From an uncultured Lachnospiraceae bacterium (GTDB taxonomy: Bacteria; Bacillota; Clostridia; Lachnospirales; Lachnospiraceae): a stretch of DNA of 64,000 bases. The notes under the pieces are model-generated. The model made no database searches. It was not told the origin of the DNA and saw only the letters and a program-made list of their open reading frames with translations. Below are positions 27,744 to 36,276 of the stretch, in pieces (within the stretch, counting starts at the first letter, position 1; every line of letters starts with the position of its first letter). A program made the position numbers and the translations under genes. The stretch spans positions 117,065 through 181,064 of the forward strand of contig URDN01000001.1 of assembly GCA_900546495.1 (NCBI GenBank). The letters are read 5' to 3'.

Positions 27744-28595
27744 TTAGTCGTATTTATAGAAGCCACGACCGGATTTTTTACCAAGCCATCCTGCTTTTAC
27801 ATACTGACGCAGCAATGGGCACGGACGATATTTGCAGTCTGCATATCCGTCATACAATGTCTCCATAATAGCCAGAACTGTATCCAGACCGATAAAATCA
27901 GCCAGCTGTAACGGTCCCATCGGATGGTTCATACCAAGTTTCATAACGGTATCAATATCTTCCACACTTGCCACACCTTCATACAGGCAGTAAATTGCTT
28001 CGTTGATCATGATCTGAAGCACACGATTGGAAATAAATCCCGGAACATCTTTTACTTCTACCGGAGTTTTTTTCAATACAATACTCTCATCACGAATTGC
28101 TTCGTATGTCTCATCACTGGTTGCAAGTCCACGAATGATCTCTACTAGTTTCATAACTGGAACCGGATTCATAAAATGCATACCGATGACTTTTTCCGGT
28201 CTCTTCGTTACAGCTGCAATTTCTGTGATCGGTAAAGAAGATGTGTTAGAAGCAAGAATACAGGACGGTTTACAGATCTCATCCAGATTTTTAAACACTT
28301 TGCTCTTGATCTCCATGTTCTCTACGATGGCTTCCACAACCAGATCACAGTCCGCTGCATCATGCTGATCGGTAGATGGGATCAGGTTTGCAAGTGTTGC
28401 TGCTTTCTGTTCCTCTGTAATTCTTCCTTTTGTCACATCTTTTGTAAGTAATTTTTCAATAAAAGCGATTCTGCTGTTTACAATATCGATATTGATATCA
28501 TTCAAATATGTTTTATGTCCTGCAGCTGCCATAATCTGGGCGATTCCTCCGCCCATCTGGCCTGCACCGATTACCATTACTGTATTAATACTCAT
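27744..28595 (-). CDS. hbd: 3-hydroxybutyryl-CoA dehydrogenase
   Basis: Oxidises or reduces the 3-hydroxyacyl-CoA/3-oxoacyl-CoA pair with NAD(P)H. The 283 residues start with the Rossmann loop TVMVIGAGQMGGGIAQIM. The family signature GMHFMNPVPVMKLVEIIRG (catalytic His) is near 138 and FISNRVLQIMINEAIYCLYEG near 188. It lies between thl and crt in the classical thl-hbd-crt set, here embedded in operon B away from bcd-etf, so it may act on the operon substrate as well as on butyrate intermediates. Confidence 0.93.
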   Translation of the reverse strand: MSINTVMVIGAGQMGGGIAQIMAAAGHKTYLNDINIDIVNSRIAFIEKLLTKDVTKGRITEEQKAATLANLIPSTDQHDAADCDLVVEAIVENMEIKSKVFKNLDEICKPSCILASNTSSLPITEIAAVTKRPEKVIGMHFMNPVPVMKLVEIIRGLATSDETYEAIRDESIVLKKTPVEVKDVPGFISNRVLQIMINEAIYCLYEGVASVEDIDTVMKLGMNHPMGPLQLADFIGLDTVLAIMETLYDGYADCKYRPCPLLRQYVKAGWLGKKSGRGFYKYD

Positions 28596-28621
28596 GATTG
28601 CTACCTCCTATTGTTCCTTTT

Positions 28622-29818
28622 TTATTCTACTTCGATCCAGACTGCGTCACCCTGTGCCATACCGGAACAGATTGCACACACACCGCTCTTTTTGCCTCTG
28701 CGTTTCAGTTCATAGATCATTGTCATCAGGATACGTGCTCCGGTTGCACCGATCGGATGTCCGACTGCGACCGCGCCGCCGTTTACATTTACCTTTTCAT
28801 CCATGGTTTCTTTGTCCATGCCGAGAATTCCAAGGCAGCTTACCAGTGGAACTGCCGCAAACGCTTCGTTGATCTCCATGACATCAAAATCATCTAATGT
28901 CAGATTATTCTTTTCCATCAGCTTCTGGATAGCCAGTCCCGGAACCGTTGCAATATAACGGGATTCTCTGGAAGCCTGTGCATATCCTTTGATGGTGGCC
29001 AGAATGGTAACTCCAAGCTCTTCTGCTTTTTCTCGGCTCATAATAACAACTGCAGAAGCTCCGTCATTAGTTCCCGGTGCATTGCCCGCTGTGATTGTAC
29101 CGTCTTTTGTAAACAGAACCGGCAGTTTTGCAAGTCCTTCCATGGTTGTATCCGGGCGCGGTGCCTCATCTTTGTCCACAACGGTTACTTTGCCTTTTCT
29201 TCCTACTACTTCTACCGGGAAGCGTTCCTCATCAAAAGCACCTTTTGCTTCGCCCTCAGCCCAGAGTTTCTGACTTCTGTAAGACCACTCATCCTGCATT
29301 TCGCGTGTCACACCGTATTCACCGGCCACAGAACCGCCGATGACAGCCATATGTACATCATTTTCCGGGCACCAGAGTCCATCCAGAACCATAGCATCTT
29401 TCATCACAACATCATTCATACGGCTTCCCCAGCGCATACCGTTTGTCAGATATGGAGCATTGGACATGCTCTCCATACCACCAGCTACAATAATATCCGC
29501 ATCACCTGCTTTGATGATCTGTGCACCTAATGTGACTGCTTTTAATGCAGAACCACATACTTTATTGATGGTAACCACCGGAACTGTATGTGGGATACCG
29601 CCTTTTACGGAAGCCTGACGGCCCGGAACCTGTCCCTGACCTGCTGCCAGAACTGTTCCATATACAACTTCATCAACCTGATCTCCACTGATCCCGGCGC
29701 GGCTTAATGCCTCTTTGATGGCCAGACCGCCAAGATCTGATGCCTTTAAACTTTTCAGTCCTCCGCCGAATTTACCAAATGGTGTACGCGCTGTACTTAC
29801 AATAACAACCTCTTTCAT
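28622..29818 (-). CDS. thl: Acetyl-CoA C-acetyltransferase (thiolase)
   Basis: The 398-residue thiolase has the acyl-accepting Cys in NKVCGSALKAVTLGAQII near 88, GGMESMSNAPY near 110, the His of NVNGGAVAVGHPIGATGARI near 348 and a C-terminal Cys in CAICSGMAQGDA. The last motif usually reads CIGGGQG; SGMAQG is a common variant. The enzyme condenses two acetyl-CoA or, in the catabolic direction, cleaves a 3-oxoacyl-CoA. Placed after SMP-30 lactonase 2 and before hbd in operon B. Confidence 0.93.
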   Translation of the reverse strand: MKEVVIVSTARTPFGKFGGGLKSLKASDLGGLAIKEALSRAGISGDQVDEVVYGTVLAAGQGQVPGRQASVKGGIPHTVPVVTINKVCGSALKAVTLGAQIIKAGDADIIVAGGMESMSNAPYLTNGMRWGSRMNDVVMKDAMVLDGLWCPENDVHMAVIGGSVAGEYGVTREMQDEWSYRSQKLWAEGEAKGAFDEERFPVEVVGRKGKVTVVDKDEAPRPDTTMEGLAKLPVLFTKDGTITAGNAPGTNDGASAVVIMSREKAEELGVTILATIKGYAQASRESRYIATVPGLAIQKLMEKNNLTLDDFDVMEINEAFAAVPLVSCLGILGMDKETMDEKVNVNGGAVAVGHPIGATGARILMTMIYELKRRGKKSGVCAICSGMAQGDAVWIEVE

Positions 29819-29865
29819 TTTTTGTTCTTCCCTTCTCCATTTTTTCCTATATCCGTTTTCTGCTT

Positions 29866-30792
29866 TTACTGATACTGATATGCTTTGCCGTTCCCTTCAG
29901 CAAATGCTCCTGCTTTAAAGATCCATGAGCCTTCAGTATCTTCTGCAATATCTTTGCATGTAATATACAGATCCCTTGTTCCCGGTTTTACCATCGGATG
30001 TGTAGTAAAGAGGTGATGTCCCTCTTCTCTTCCCGGAGTTACGATCTGTCCGATCGGTGAACCGTATTTGTTAAATACCATGACACGTCCCTGATCCGGG
30101 CACGCAACATATAAATTATCATCCGCATCTACGGAGCAGGAATCCGGTCCCGCAAATCCGGTAAAGTGATATGGTACACATGCTCTTCCTGTCGGAATAA
30201 CAAAACGATGTAAACGCTGTGCCTGGAACTCTGTCACCCAAAGTATCGTTCCATCTGTGGAAAGTGCGATACCGTTTGGCTGGCACATATTTCTTGCAAA
30301 TGGTGTGATCTTTGTAAACGTAGGATCTACATAATATACACCGCCATATGGCTCACGGAAATTTCCAACAAAATGTGTAAAATAAAAACCGCCATCTTTA
30401 TCAAATACCAGATCATCCACACTATATCCTTTGATAATATATTCCGGATTGGAACCATCCGGATTCATGGCAATAACACCACCGAGTGTTTCATTGGATA
30501 CACATGCTGCGAACAAGCGTCCATCCTTATGGAATTTTACAGCTGCCGGACGTACACCTTCCTGATGGAAGATACGGGTTTTTTCCTTTGTTTTCATATC
30601 TACTTTCCAGATTGCATAACCCTGTGTACTGGTAAAATACATATCACCATTACGGTCAAAATTAACACCCTCTAATGTGTAAGCTTCATCATATGCTTTG
30701 ATAAATTTCTCTGCTTCCACTGTCTGCAGATTCGGTTCCGGACATGCAATTGTACTGAAACGGTCACCCGGTCTGTAAGTTAAATAATCCAT
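29866..30792 (-). CDS. SMP-30/gluconolactonase-like lactone hydrolase 2
   Basis: 308 residues from the ATG at 30792, directly after AGGAGG; the in-frame codon at 30822 lies inside a hairpin. The metal ligands of the family are retained: Glu in LEGVNFDRNGDMYF, Asn in QPNGIALSTDG and Asp in GPDSCSVDADDNLYVA. The C-terminus ends GAFAEGNGKAYQYQ, parallel to paralogue 1 (FAGANMNQFHLQ) and 3 (FAVGNTNSYQFK). It lies within the CoA-enzyme part of operon B, between an acyl-CoA dehydrogenase and thiolase, so the lactone is likely formed or opened close to the CoA steps. Confidence 0.85.
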   Translation of the reverse strand: MDYLTYRPGDRFSTIACPEPNLQTVEAEKFIKAYDEAYTLEGVNFDRNGDMYFTSTQGYAIWKVDMKTKEKTRIFHQEGVRPAAVKFHKDGRLFAACVSNETLGGVIAMNPDGSNPEYIIKGYSVDDLVFDKDGGFYFTHFVGNFREPYGGVYYVDPTFTKITPFARNMCQPNGIALSTDGTILWVTEFQAQRLHRFVIPTGRACVPYHFTGFAGPDSCSVDADDNLYVACPDQGRVMVFNKYGSPIGQIVTPGREEGHHLFTTHPMVKPGTRDLYITCKDIAEDTEGSWIFKAGAFAEGNGKAYQYQ

Positions 30793-30814
30793 ATTCTGCC
30801 TCCTGTAATAATTT

Positions 30815-30840
30815 GGCGGCATGTGAATTACAATGCCGCC
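30815..30840 (-). promoter_or_regulatory. Intercistronic hairpin upstream of SMP-30 lactonase 2
   Basis: GGCGGCAT (30815-30822) pairs perfectly with ATGCCGCC (30833-30840). No T-run follows, so it is more likely an mRNA processing or stability element inside operon B than a terminator. Confidence 0.5.
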
Positions 30841-30865
30841 GCATAATCATATGTAATCTAAATGT

Positions 30866-32044
30866 TTATCTTTTCTCTTTCATGGTTCTGGAAATGATTT
30901 CACGCTGAATCTCATTTGTTCCACCGAAGATTGTGAACAGACGAAGATCTCTGCAGATTTTCTCTAACGGATAGTCTTTCATATAACCATATCCACCGAG
31001 GATCTGGATCGCATCAATTGCTACCTGCTGACATAATTCTGTCGGGAATGCTTTTGCCTCACTTGCCATACGGCCAAGCTTAACGCCCTTTCCTCCTGCA
31101 GATAATGCATAATATGTCATCGCACGGGCTGCATCCACTTTCATCTGAAGATCTGCAAGCTGGAATGCAACGGCCTGATGGTCGATGATTCTCTTTCCGA
31201 AAGTCTCACGCTCATTTGCGTATTTCACTGCCACATCAACAGCTTCCTGCGCTGCTCCGATGGCAAATACGGAGTTGAACGGACGGGCGGTATCCAGTGC
31301 ACCCATAGCAGTAGCAAATCCTCTGCCAAGTTCACCGACAATGTGATCTTCCGGTACACGTACATTGTTCAGTACCAGCTCTGTGGTCGGGCTTAATTTG
31401 AATCCCATTTTATTTTCCAGTTTTGCAACTTCCAGACCCGGTGTATCACGCTCTACCAGGAAGCATGTGATACCATGTCCGGCTGTTTTTGTTTTATCTG
31501 TCCATGCAAAGATTCCATAGAAATCAGAGATAGAACCGTTTGTGATAAAGCATTTTGTTCCGTTGATGACCCAGTCGTCACCGTCTTTTACGGCTGTGGT
31601 ACGGATTGCCTTGGAATCAGAACCTGCGCCCGGCTCTGTCAGACCAAATGCTCCGCCTTTTCCTTCTTCCAGCATTTTTCGGATCCACTCTTTTTTATCT
31701 GCTTCCGGAATATGAGAATTGATGATCAGGTTGTATTTGTCACCAAGTCCGCGGAAAGAGAATGCAAAATCCGGTGCTACGTGGGAAATCTGCTCAATGA
31801 TCAGGGCACGTGTTACAACATCCAGATCAAGTCCGCCCCACTCTTCCGGCATATTCATAGAATAAAAGCCGGCTTCTAAAAGTGCATTGTGAACATCCCA
31901 TGGATATGCGCCAAGTCCATCATTTGCGATCTCAAGGTCATGTACCTGTGGACGAAGTTTTTCTTCTACAATCTGTCTTGCAAGCTGAGCCAGCTCACGC
32001 TGTTCATCGGTTGCATGTAAATATTCAATCTTATATTCTGCCAT
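30866..32044 (-). CDS. Acyl-CoA dehydrogenase homologue B, lacking the usual catalytic Glu
   Basis: The 392-residue protein has the full acyl-CoA dehydrogenase fold: FGLTEPGAGSDSKAIRT near 135, CFITNGSISDFYGIFAW, and ILGGYGYMKDYPLEKICRD near 350. At the canonical base position the Bcd motif IYEGTSEVQ is IFGGTNEIQ here, so Glu is replaced by Gly. The alternative isovaleryl-type position (helix G, LDLER) reads LDTAR, so it is absent there too. Either another residue acts as base, or the reaction is not a plain alpha,beta-dehydrogenation. It is a paralogue of the protein at 36277 (shared FAFSFRGLGDK). Located after the two CaiB-type genes in operon B. Confidence 0.85.
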   Translation of the reverse strand: MAEYKIEYLHATDEQRELAQLARQIVEEKLRPQVHDLEIANDGLGAYPWDVHNALLEAGFYSMNMPEEWGGLDLDVVTRALIIEQISHVAPDFAFSFRGLGDKYNLIINSHIPEADKKEWIRKMLEEGKGGAFGLTEPGAGSDSKAIRTTAVKDGDDWVINGTKCFITNGSISDFYGIFAWTDKTKTAGHGITCFLVERDTPGLEVAKLENKMGFKLSPTTELVLNNVRVPEDHIVGELGRGFATAMGALDTARPFNSVFAIGAAQEAVDVAVKYANERETFGKRIIDHQAVAFQLADLQMKVDAARAMTYYALSAGGKGVKLGRMASEAKAFPTELCQQVAIDAIQILGGYGYMKDYPLEKICRDLRLFTIFGGTNEIQREIISRTMKEKR

Positions 32045-32065
32045 TTTTACACCTCTTATCTGCTC

Positions 32066-33250
32066 TTAGTCTTCTTTCATGGCAACAACAATGTTGCTGT
32101 CAATATATTCCTGAATCTTGTCATCACTGTAACCAAGCATCTTCATAATTTCTTTCGTATGCTCACCAAGTTTTGGTCCATATAATACCGGTGCCGGTGT
32201 GTTGTCACCAAATCGAAGCGGTGTGGTCGGATGCATAATTTCTTTTCCGTCTGTATCTGTCCAAGGTACAACAAATCCATTCTCGATGGCCTGCTCATCT
32301 TTTGTTACATCAATGGAGTGGCTTGCTTTCTCAACAGAAATAGTTCCACACTCTTTTAATGCCTCATATACTTCGTCTCTTGTGTGTTTTTTGAATGCTT
32401 CATCAAAGATTGCTGTAACTTCTGCTGCATGCTCCCAGCAGGTATCTTCGTAATTCGGGTATTTTTCGATCAGTTCCGGTCTGCCAATGAAATTGCAGAG
32501 TGCCGGCCATGTTACATCCCAGTGATGAGTTGCGTTCATGGAGATCCACTCGCCATCGCCACACTGGTAAGTATTCAGCATGGAACGCTCCGGTTCTCTT
32601 CTGGAAGATGGAAGTTTCAGTCCATACTGGCTCTCGATGATCGCATGGTAATTTAAGAAAATACCGGAAGCCATCAGAGATGTTGTTACTTTTGTACCTT
32701 TTCCTGTTTTCTCTCTGTTGTAAAGTGCTGCGCAGACACCCATTGCAAGAGAGTGGCCTGCGGAAAAATCACCTACTGCATATGGGATATTGATGATGCT
32801 GTCCGGCTGAGCGATGTCTACTAACATACCACTCTTTGCCCACCATGCAGTTGCGTCAAATCCTGCATCATCTTTCTGTGGACCAACCTCACCAAATCCG
32901 GAAATATGTGCATAGATCAGTCTTGGATTCACTTTGCTTAAGTCTTCATAAGAAAGTCCTAATTTTACAAGTGCTTTGTCACGGAAGTTTGTAACCATGA
33001 CATCTGCCCACTGTACTAATTCCAGGAACAGTTTCTTTCCTTCTTCACTCTTTAAGTTGATCGGAATACTCTTTTTTCCACCGCATTTAAAATCATAACT
33101 GTGCGGAGCAGTACGTCTGGTACTCTGTCCCTCTAACGGCTCAACCATGATATCAGTTGCACCAAAATCTACTAACATACGGCTGCAGGAAGGTCCTGCT
33201 GCCGCTACACACATATCAAGTACTTTTACGCCATCTAACATTTTTTCCAT
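32066..33250 (-). CDS. Family III (CaiB/BaiF-type) CoA-transferase 1
   Basis: The 394-residue protein begins MLDGVKVLDMCVAAAGPSCS, with MLVDFGATDIMVEPLEG and the catalytic Asp of family III in IPYAVGDFSAGHSLA near 168. YAHISGFGEVGPQKDDAGFD near 125 is also characteristic. It moves CoA between carboxylates as an intertwined dimer. Next to a second, similar CoA-transferase; the pair may handle two acids, or one may give a heteromeric enzyme. It is likely the activating step of the operon B pathway. Confidence 0.88.
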   Translation of the reverse strand: MEKMLDGVKVLDMCVAAAGPSCSRMLVDFGATDIMVEPLEGQSTRRTAPHSYDFKCGGKKSIPINLKSEEGKKLFLELVQWADVMVTNFRDKALVKLGLSYEDLSKVNPRLIYAHISGFGEVGPQKDDAGFDATAWWAKSGMLVDIAQPDSIINIPYAVGDFSAGHSLAMGVCAALYNREKTGKGTKVTTSLMASGIFLNYHAIIESQYGLKLPSSRREPERSMLNTYQCGDGEWISMNATHHWDVTWPALCNFIGRPELIEKYPNYEDTCWEHAAEVTAIFDEAFKKHTRDEVYEALKECGTISVEKASHSIDVTKDEQAIENGFVVPWTDTDGKEIMHPTTPLRFGDNTPAPVLYGPKLGEHTKEIMKMLGYSDDKIQEYIDSNIVVAMKED

Positions 33251-33269
33251 TTTTTGTTTCCCCCTTTGT

Positions 33270-34448
33270 CTATTCTGCTACTTTGATCGCACCACGTTCT
33301 GCCATCTCTGCGATCTTCTCATCACTGTAACCAAGTGATTTCATAACTGCTACAGTATCTCCACCCAGTTTGGAATGATAACGGTCCGGATCTGCCGGCT
33401 CATCATTGAACTGGATCGGAAGACGCGGAACTTTTAATGCAACGCCGTTTTTATCTACTACATGCTCGAAATATCCGTTTACTTCTGCCTGCTCATCGGT
33501 TACAGTAGATAAACCTGTAAAGAATCTGCTGCATGCGATATCATATTTCTCAAATCCTGCGATTGCCTCATCAACGGTAATCTTTGCAAATGCCTCATCC
33601 AGAATATCTGTCAGCTCGCGGGCTTTGTCGCCTTCTGTATCTTTCATGCAGGTCCAGCGGGCATCACCGATCAGATCTTCTCTGTGGATAACTGTAAGGA
33701 AATTATTGAAATCTTTATCAAAATTCAGAGTCATTGCCTGAATCCATCCATCTTTACAATGGAAAGAGTTCTTTAATGCTCTCGGATAATCTTTACGTGC
33801 ATATGGATACTCCATACCGTACTGCTGATCAATGATCGGACAGTGGTTTGCATACAGACCTTCGGAATAAAGGGAAGTTGTTACTTTCATACCTTTTCCG
33901 GTTTTTGTTCTGTCATATAATGCAGCGATAACACCGGTTGCAAGAGATTTACCACACTCAATATCGCCCATTGCTGCCGGAGGGTTGATCTGGGAACCGC
34001 CAGCTTCCATCATATCGTTCATCAGACCTGCTTTTGCCCAGAAACCGGTAATATCAAATCCAGGAGTCATGGCCATTGGACCTTTCTCTCCGTATCCGGT
34101 TAATGTTGCATGAATCAGTTTTGGATGTTTCTCACTTAATGTCTCATAATCAAGTCCGATTTTTTTCAGTACGTTCGGACGATAGTTACTTACAAATACA
34201 TCTGCATCTGCAATCAGTTTTTTCATCAGTTCTAATCCTTCCGGATCTCTCGGGCTGATCGGTACACTCTTCATATCTGCGTGGTACATTTCAAAATACG
34301 AATGTGCCAGATGACGATGCGGATGTCCTTTTAACGGCTCGATAAAATATACATCTGCGCCCATATCTGCTAAAACTTTGATACAAGCAGAACCTGCTGC
34401 TGCACGTATAAAACCAACTATTTTAATATCACTTAATAATTTACTCAT
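33270..34448 (-). CDS. Family III (CaiB/BaiF-type) CoA-transferase 2
   Basis: The 392-residue protein starts LLSDIKIVGFIRAAAGSACI, with VLADMGADVYFIEPLKGHPH. The catalytic Asp candidate is in PAAMGDIECGKSLATGV near 170, and HATLTGYGEKGPMAMTPGFD lies near 125. Its ending SLGYSDEKIAEM matches CoA-transferase 1 (MLGYSDDKIQEY), showing a tandem duplication that has diverged. Genes are 19 bases apart. Together they suggest two related free acids, or acid plus CoA-product recycling, in operon B. Confidence 0.88.
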   Translation of the reverse strand: MSKLLSDIKIVGFIRAAAGSACIKVLADMGADVYFIEPLKGHPHRHLAHSYFEMYHADMKSVPISPRDPEGLELMKKLIADADVFVSNYRPNVLKKIGLDYETLSEKHPKLIHATLTGYGEKGPMAMTPGFDITGFWAKAGLMNDMMEAGGSQINPPAAMGDIECGKSLATGVIAALYDRTKTGKGMKVTTSLYSEGLYANHCPIIDQQYGMEYPYARKDYPRALKNSFHCKDGWIQAMTLNFDKDFNNFLTVIHREDLIGDARWTCMKDTEGDKARELTDILDEAFAKITVDEAIAGFEKYDIACSRFFTGLSTVTDEQAEVNGYFEHVVDKNGVALKVPRLPIQFNDEPADPDRYHSKLGGDTVAVMKSLGYSDEKIAEMAERGAIKVAE

Positions 34449-34483
34449 AAGTTATTGTTTCCTTTCTCAGTCATCCCGGTATT

Positions 34484-35383
34484 TTAATCATTCTTTTTTG
34501 CCGGCTGTAATTCACGTAACAGTCCCACGATAGAGGAAGAATCCTGTTCCTCATATCCACGCTGCATACCCATCTCATACCACTGGATGCAGTTGTTGCA
34601 TCCAAAATTTGCGATACCGAGATCGTCACTCAACTCTCTTGCTGCTTTCAGATCTTTCAGACTCATTGTAATCGGCGAATATGATTTATTGGATTTTCCA
34701 TACTCATTATTCTGAATGTGCTCTTTTTTGATCCGGAAGATCTCATTCTGGGAAGAGCTTGACTGAATCACGTTATAAAATACCTCAAACGGGATTCCCA
34801 GATGATCTGCCATCAGGATTGCTTCTGCATCCGCATAAAGAATGGATTTGGAAAGCATGTTGTTCAGGATCTTAAGTGCCAGACCGTTCCCTGTCTTGCC
34901 GGTGTAATGTACTTCTCTTGCGATGGACTCCAGAAGTGGTTTCACTCCGGATTTTTCCATCTCTTCTTCTGTGGCACCGGTCATAACAGACAGATCGCCG
35001 GCCAGTGCTCTCGCTGCACCACCACTGATCGGGCTGTCTACATAGTGGATTCCTTTTGCATCTGCTTTTTCTTTTAATTCCTGACACATTCTGTATGTAT
35101 TTGTGCTTGTATCTACAATATACTGACCTGCTCTGCCGTTTTCGATCAGGCTGTTCAGAACCAGTTCTACGACCTTGTGATTTGGAAGAGAGGTAAAGAT
35201 CACATCACACTCTGCGCAAACCTGATCATTATCTACGGCCACATCTGCACCAAGAGATTTCATCTCTTCCTTCGGTGCATCTACAAGGTCAGCTACAAGT
35301 AACTGACCATTTGCTTTTAAAATATTTTTTGCCATCGGCAGGCCCATTGTACCAAGTCCGATAAATCCTGCTTTTACTGCCAT
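34484..35383 (-). CDS. 3-hydroxyisobutyrate dehydrogenase-family NAD(P)-dependent oxidoreductase
   Basis: The 299-residue beta-hydroxyacid dehydrogenase has the Rossmann loop GFIGLGTMGLPMAKNI at the start, the substrate-binding block YVDSPISGGAARALAGDLSVM near 118 and the catalytic Lys in GNGLALKILNNMLS near 170. Family members act on 3-hydroxyisobutyrate, tartronate semialdehyde or similar 3-hydroxy acids. In the middle of operon B it suggests a free 3-hydroxy acid or its semialdehyde as pathway intermediate, possibly with a 2-methyl branch. Confidence 0.85.
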   Translation of the reverse strand: MAVKAGFIGLGTMGLPMAKNILKANGQLLVADLVDAPKEEMKSLGADVAVDNDQVCAECDVIFTSLPNHKVVELVLNSLIENGRAGQYIVDTSTNTYRMCQELKEKADAKGIHYVDSPISGGAARALAGDLSVMTGATEEEMEKSGVKPLLESIAREVHYTGKTGNGLALKILNNMLSKSILYADAEAILMADHLGIPFEVFYNVIQSSSSQNEIFRIKKEHIQNNEYGKSNKSYSPITMSLKDLKAARELSDDLGIANFGCNNCIQWYEMGMQRGYEEQDSSSIVGLLRELQPAKKND

Positions 35384-35395
35384 ATCTGTCTCTCC

Positions 35396-36262
35396 TTATT
35401 TTGCTTTCCACTCCGGTTTTCTTTTTTCTCTTCTGGCTTTCTTACCTTCGACACCATCTTCGGTTCCGGCAAGGAGCGCTGCGATGATACATTCCATATC
35501 AAATGCGGATTCCTGAGACATCTCCATACCTCTGTCGGCACAGATCTTGCAGTATTTGATTGCCAGCGGCGCATTTCTTGTGATATCTGCCATAAATGAT
35601 TTGCAGACCGGCATCAATTCTTCCGGTTCTACGACTTTGCTTACAAAACCGAGTTCTTTTGCTTCCTGTGCAGTATAATGTTTTGCAGTCATCAGCATTT
35701 CTTTTGCGGATGCCGGAGACATAATACGCATTGCCTGTGTAACACCTAAATATGCAGGGATTCCGCCAAGCTCTACTTCCGGATAACCGATGTGTTTTAC
35801 ACTGCTGCTAGCGATTCGGAAATCACAGCAGGAAGCCAGCTCTGCACCACCGCCAAGGCAGTGACCATTGATTGCTGCCAGTACCGGACGCTCAAAATTC
35901 AGTACACGTTTCATGCAGTCATGTACGATATGTTTTCTGACTTTCTGTAAAGTATTCGGTCCGCTGAAGTTTGCACTCTGCATACGTTTATCGCTCAAGT
36001 CAGCGCCTGCAACGAAGCATCTTCCCTCACCGGTCAGGATTACGCCCCAGATGTCATCATCCATATCCATCTTGTCAAAAATCTGGTTAAGTGACATAAA
36101 TACGTCATAGCTTAATGTATTTAAACCAACCTCACGCGGTTTGTTGAATGTAATGATTGCAATATGATCTTCGATCTCAAATTTGATGTATCCCGGATAT
36201 TCCTCCAGATATGGATCATCATCCATTAATACTTTGTACTGTTCGTTTTTTTCCTCTGCCAT
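35396..36262 (-). CDS. Enoyl-CoA hydratase/isomerase family protein
   Basis: The 288-residue crotonase has an N-terminal extension of about 25 residues ahead of GYIKFEIEDHIAIITFNKP. Oxyanion and catalytic blocks are AAINGHCLGGGAELASCCDF near 115 and IGYPEVELGGIPAYLGVTQ near 140, keeping both catalytic glutamate positions. The Lys-rich tail (KKARREKRKPEW) is unusual. It differs strongly from the frameshifted crt at 26955 and lies between the HIBADH-type and acyl-CoA dehydrogenase A genes. Hydration of a special (cyclic or branched) enoyl-CoA is the likely job. Confidence 0.87.
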   Translation of the reverse strand: MAEEKNEQYKVLMDDDPYLEEYPGYIKFEIEDHIAIITFNKPREVGLNTLSYDVFMSLNQIFDKMDMDDDIWGVILTGEGRCFVAGADLSDKRMQSANFSGPNTLQKVRKHIVHDCMKRVLNFERPVLAAINGHCLGGGAELASCCDFRIASSSVKHIGYPEVELGGIPAYLGVTQAMRIMSPASAKEMLMTAKHYTAQEAKELGFVSKVVEPEELMPVCKSFMADITRNAPLAIKYCKICADRGMEMSQESAFDMECIIAALLAGTEDGVEGKKARREKRKPEWKAK

Positions 36263-36276
36263 CGCTCTGTCACTCC

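Noticed and set aside
35396..36262. Treating this crotonase as the functional crt replacing the frameshifted gene
   Set aside because: It has an N-terminal extension and divergent substrate region, so equivalence cannot be supported, only suggested.
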